The notes under the pieces are model-generated. The model saw nothing but the letters and a program-made list of their open reading frames with translations. It searched no databases and was not told the origin of the DNA. Position numbers and translations under genes: made by a program. Of a DNA stretch of 64,000 nt, positions 59,561 to 64,000 are shown piece by piece (the stretch's first letter is position 1; the number at the start of each line of letters is the position of its first letter). The stretch comes from Epiperipatus broadwayi (Eukaryota > Onychophora > Udeonychophora > Euonychophora > Peripatidae). The stretch lies in NCBI GenBank assembly GCA_028023455.1, contig JAQFVV010000027.1:5327845-5391844 (forward strand), written 5' to 3'.

Positions 59561-62414
59561 TATTTAAAACATGATATTATACTTTGAAAATAAAGTAAGC
59601 TAATAAACAATATTTTATTTGTTTTAATAAATTGTTCTATGGTGAGTATTAAGTAATAATTATTAGATTTCTTGTATTTTAATTGTGTGTGTGTGCATCA
59701 ACATTTTGGTATTATAGCAATTCTTTATATTATACAATAGACATGAAGTAGTTGAATCTGTGCTGTAGAAATACTTATTTTATTAATTCAGATGAAAGAT
59801 ATACTTCATGATACATTATTGGAATGTACATTATAAACATTTTATTATTTATCATTTTTATATTCATTAATAAATGTTAATTCAGTTAAACAAACAAACT
59901 TGTTTCAGTGATCATTTCAATTAGTTATGCAAATCTATTAGCTAATAAAATTTTAGTATTTAATGATTATGTATTGATTTATCCCATTACATAAAATAAT
60001 CCAGGAATCAAACAGTTGGATAGGTGAGTGCTTATATTGTTATGGGTTACTTTCTTTCCTGTAAATTCAATATATCATTATTATTTGAGCTAGTTACATA
60101 TATAATAATAGATTAAATAATTTATTATAGCTAGATATTGGTAACTGATTAGAAGATCATAATTATCTTATGTTATTTTGGAAAAAATCCATATTTGAGC
60201 TAATTTAGTAATTTGTAAGGTAGAAGTATCTTAATTGTTTCAATGTAAACAAAGGCAACTATAATTGAATGTCATCATATTTTAAATTATTATGTATTGG
60301 ATGCTTATTATTCGATTAGAAAGATAATTTTATGTTATAAAATTAGTAATGGTATGTATTGAAATTGATATTTGAATTATACTAACTAGCACAATATAGT
60401 TTGTTTAGATTTAAAACTTATATTATCCACACTTCTTTGGTGTGTAATGTTTAGGCTTTGTCGATTTGAAGAATAATTTGTTACAATTTAACACTCATGT
60501 TAATATAGGTATTAAATAAAAATCTATATTTTGTGGTTATGATTTGGATCCCATAATTTGTAAGACTATTTGAAATGTTGGTTTTTGACTTTTATATCCT
60601 TATAGTTTGGGACAAGTCATGAGGTATGTTAGATAAGTTGATTTTGTATATTCTGTTTTGTTAGTTTTAGCATTATAAACATTTTATTTTTTTACAATTT
60701 GACACTCTACATTCATGGGGTATTTCGAAAGAACTTTGTCTTAAAATAGGCTGATGTACAGAAATCTGTAATACATAACAAAACTTCTTATCATAATCAC
60801 CTTATATATTTTTATATCATTCCAATTTAGGTGTTGCAATTTGTGGTATGTATTGAATAAAAACAAGCCTTTTATACGATTTTTGTAAATATTTGGCATC
60901 TCTAGCTGAAGGCTTGAATGTGGGCTAATCAGTGGATCTTGCATACCTGATCATCATTATCATTTTTATTCCATTATAATAAAATAAATGTGTATGTGGT
61001 TTAATCAAACATGGTGCAAATCATATGTATTTATATGAAATGCAGACTAACTACATGTATTAATGTGTGCATAAGCAATAGTTGTTTACAGATAAGCATA
61101 GTACCTGTGAAGATTATGTAAACTGCTATATATGCATATATATTTTGTTAAAGAATAAAAGTATGTGTGTTTACAAGCTTTTATGTTGATATGCTAAAAT
61201 ACCCTAAAAATAAAGTTAGTATGCAGAAAAAAACTAATTACTGAAAATAACAACAGGCTAGTCTGCATGTTACGAAAATTTCATTTTATGCAAATTAGTA
61301 AAACTGATAAAAAGTCTGCATGAGAATTAAGAAAAAGGAAAAATAGTGTGTAAAAACTAGTGGAAAGATAAACCTGTAAAATTGAAGTTCTGAAAATAAA
61401 TAAAGAAGAGCTCATTGTCAAGAATATAATTGGACTATTGGTGAGATATGTGAGCAGTAGGGTGGTTACAGAAATTTAGAGTTACAAAACTATTGAGTTA
61501 AATAAATTTTACAAATATTAATTCTCTATAATTTCTTTCATCACCAATTAATTGTTTTTAAGAACTGTTTAAACAAAATTCAGTGCCCAAATAACTTTCT
61601 TGATGTTCAAAAAGAAAATTTGTTGCATATATGCTAAATAAATACATGCAAATATTGAATTTTATAGCTCTAATTACTTTCAAAAAACTATCTCAAAATA
61701 TTTTAAAGATAGAATACTGCACTCATTTTTACAGAGAGAGAGAGAAAAAATAAAGTATCATCCACAAACATTAACATCATGATTTAATAGCTGGATTTCA
61801 CATTAATATTCATGAGTGATGCAAGAAGTCAGCATTCACTCGTAGAATAAAAGCAAATGAAGGTATTTAAAATGAAATGGTTTTTTATTTAATGATGGAA
61901 ATTAAAAATGTTTAGATGGTTATAACATAGGAATAACAATAGATACATCAAAATAGTTTTTAATTGGTTTATGTGTAATCTTTCTTAAAATGAGATAGAT
62001 AATAAAAAAATAAGGAATGGTGCTGGAATAATGATTTCATAGTAATGAGGAAGAAATAGTCTATTGTGGTATATAAATTGTATACAACAGAGTTTTGGAT
62101 TTCATTTTAAAAAGAAACAATTTTACATAGGTGAGATTTATAAGGTAAGTAAGTATTTAATAAATAATTAGAATACATAATTGGTAATTGATACTTCATT
62201 TAAAAAGACAAAGCAAAACATTCCTTTTTACTAATTGTCTTCAAAGTTCTGGACTTGTTGTATAGAAAAATAATATTTAGGATTTGAGCTAACTACAGCT
62301 TAATGGATAACAAAATGTATGTAATAATAGACTCTTTACTTAATTAAAACACACCCCTCTATTTGAACTTCATACCTTCAATTATTGTGCCATTAGGAAA
62401 ATGACAATTTTTGT
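59561..62414. other. No gene recognised (arm B' unique DNA)
   Basis: The mirror of 38,941-41,834: AT-rich sequence with a (GT)n run at about 59,684-59,694 and a (GA)n run at about 61,733-61,746. Only short frames are present. Confidence 0.4.
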
Positions 62415-62542
62415 GTTCACATGATCACTATTCTTTAAGCTTACTCAAGCTGTTTACACAGAAGCAAAATTCTCCATCTATTGATTAGTCTGGCTTGCAC
62501 TAAGAGGTGTTACTGTGTGGAGAGTTTTGCCTCTGAGTAAAT
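62415..62542. mobile_element. Foldback/MITE family 2, short copy in arm B'
   Basis: The mirror of 38,815-38,940: 'gtttacacagaagcaaaatt' and 'ggagagttttgcctc' form the inverted pair. Confidence 0.75.
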
Positions 62543-62979
62543 ATCTTCTTGTGCATACTTTCATATTTACTGTGAAACTTGAGAGTCATCTAATGTTATT
62601 GTTGAAAATTCATAATAATAACAAGGAATAATTTTAGTTCCAAGACCAGACTGAATGTGGAATATAAGATATTACATTTTGCAATTTGTTACATGTTAAT
62701 GAATTTCCTTTTAAAAATAACTTTCTGAATTAACAGAACACATGATCATCAAAGTGAATTTTTGATTAATAAATCTAACATCATGACGAGTATAGCTTTC
62801 ATAATGACAATTAGCTTTATCATATAATTTTTCAAACTAAATAAATCGTTGATCAAATAAAGCATATACATATATCAATTGTAACAATCAGTAAAATGAT
62901 TAGCTTCATGATTTTCTAAAATAGTTTTTTCAGTATTTTTGAATATACATAACTGACATTTAAAAACTTCAATATTAAT

Positions 62980-63770
62980 TACTGTCACAGTCTTCTCTTG
63001 CATGTTTGTTCTTGATGACTCTGGACAGACTGTTTCATATAAATATTAAAAGGTGTGAAGGTTGCCTTGACAGCAGTTAGAGATATTGGTTACTGTGAAT
63101 GTTTAGGTGGTTACTGGTTGGAAACTAATTAGATATTATCTTGTATTACTTTTTATAGCAGTTGTGGTTTAATGTATGTAGTATTGAGAAGATTTTTCAT
63201 TTACTGGACTTATTTCCTGATTATTTGAACTATTTCCTACATCAGTTTTAGAATGGGAATTGTAAGAAAAGTCTCTAACATGACTTCTTTGATGAAAATT
63301 TAAAATACTTGTTACAGATGTTTTAAAACTGCACAATTGGTACAAATAAAGTTTTTTTCCTATGTGCATTTCTTCATGAATTACTACATTTGATTTTGCA
63401 GGTTTTATATTCAGACAAATAGCACTGGTGCAGCTGTTTCTGCATGAATTTTTTTATGAATTCTTGCATTTATAAGAATTTTTCTATTAAGAATTTTTTG
63501 TGTATCTTAAGAGAATTTTTCACAGCAGTCTTGTAGCTGTACATATTCCATTGATAATGCTTTTCTCCCGTATGTTTACTCATGATTTTTTAAGGAACCT
63601 CTAAGCAGTTTCATAATCACAAATCACATTGATAAGGCTTTTCTCGAGTATGTTTAATCATGAGCTCTTAATGAATTTCTAGGAGCAGTTTCATAATCAC
63701 ATAATAAACCTTCTGTAGTGGCTTTATAATCACAAATTACAATGATAATGTTTTTTTTACTGTGCGAGAG
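62980..63770 (-). pseudogene. C2H2 zinc-finger array relic in arm B'
   Basis: The mirror of 37,682-38,480. The best frame is 63,369-63,169 (GKKLYLYQLCSFKTSVTSIL, NFHQRSHVRDFSYNSH). It contains an extra piece of about 90 bp near 63,040-63,125 not in B, starting just after the finger frame ends. It is decayed and not functional. Confidence 0.65.
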
Positions 63771-64000
63771 TTTTTTTTTATTTAAATAAAAAACCTTTAT
63801 TAACACAATAAATATTTACAATTTATACAAGTAATTAAACAAATGATAAATATGTTAGTTTTGTATACCAAAACCCAAAGAATTTGATATATTTCACTAT
63901 TAAGACAAAAATTCTGCAGGCAATTAACTAGTTATCTTAAACTCGAGGAGATTGACTTGTATCACTGTACTAGAATGACATTCTAAGACATGCAATTCAA
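63771..64000 (-). mobile_element. L1/Tx1-like LINE 3' tail in arm B'
   Basis: The poly(T) run and reverse-complement AATAAA signals match 37,446-37,672. The LINE enters the zinc-finger array at the same point as in B (ctctcg context), so insertion preceded the duplication. It continues outside the window. Confidence 0.85.

Larger units (their letters stand above)
54816..64000 (-). repeat. Inverted repeat arm B'
   Basis: The reverse complement of 37,446-46,615, continuing beyond the window. It lacks the 59-bp tandem duplication of B and has an extra segment of about 90 bp near 63,040-63,125 that B lacks. Unlike B, its Penelope-like copy continues past the junction point (to about 54,600), so this arm keeps the ancestral arrangement there. 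Confidence 0.9.

Noticed and set aside
1-64000. CRISPR arrays, bacterial operons, rRNA genes
   Set aside because: None seen. Repeats are eukaryotic transposable elements, and spacing and composition fit no such feature.

Overview
This is AT-rich eukaryotic nuclear DNA, roughly 70% A+T, and I find no intact protein-coding gene in it. The evidence for a eukaryote, most likely an arthropod, is a dense mosaic of non-LTR retrotransposon remains (RTE-like, CR1/L2-like, Jockey/CR1-like and L1/Tx1-like), a Penelope-like element, Ty3/gypsy-like fragments, tRNA-derived SINEs, a pogo/Tigger-like nonautonomous DNA element, two foldback/MITE-like families, and a decayed C2H2 zinc-finger array. The order within arthropods cannot be fixed from this window. 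Nearly every open frame is either a broken retroelement frame, an antisense shadow of one, or a chance frame in a repeat.

Region 1 (1-31.4 kb) is built from several decayed, same-orientation copies of a block of about 4 kb (copies around 1-8 kb, 11.5-16 kb, 22.3-30.9 kb). The non-coding half is constant. The other half carries either a LINE endonuclease relic (6.1 and 15.2 kb) or a Ty3/gypsy reverse-transcriptase relic (23.3 and 30.1 kb). Younger insertions can be recognised by comparing copies, because one copy keeps the empty site that another has filled: foldback family 1 (1.4-3.1, 8.5 kb), foldback family 2 (4.4-5.0, 22.7 kb), two SINEs (14.1, 23.2 kb), three RTE-like LINEs (5.5, 11.6, 16.0-19.2 kb) and a nested LINE/LTR complex (24.8-28.4 kb). 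A 0.96-kb pogo/Tigger-like MITE lies at 19.46-20.43 kb.

Region 2 (31.4-64 kb) is dominated by two interleaved large inverted repeats. Arm A (31,427-33,628) is repeated inverted at 46,616-48,829. Arm B (from at least 37,446 to 46,615) is repeated inverted at 54,816 to the window end and beyond. Between A and B is a decayed zinc-finger array split by an L1/Tx1-like LINE with a 9-bp target-site duplication. Each B arm carries the far half of that zinc-finger array, the LINE tail, a 1.5-kb foldback family 2 composite, and two Penelope-like copies in opposite orientation. The A'/B junction at 46,616 joins the middle of a Penelope-like element to the middle of an RTE-like LINE. A 500-N gap (48,830-49,329) lies directly at the outer end of A'. 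The unique stretch 49.3-54.8 kb holds a decayed gag-protease region of a Ty3/gypsy-like element.

Nothing here works together as a pathway. The most interesting signals are structural: palindromic amplification with breakpoints inside retroelements, two unrelated foldback families that share a tandem-plus-inverted architecture, and a repeated block with alternative cargo.
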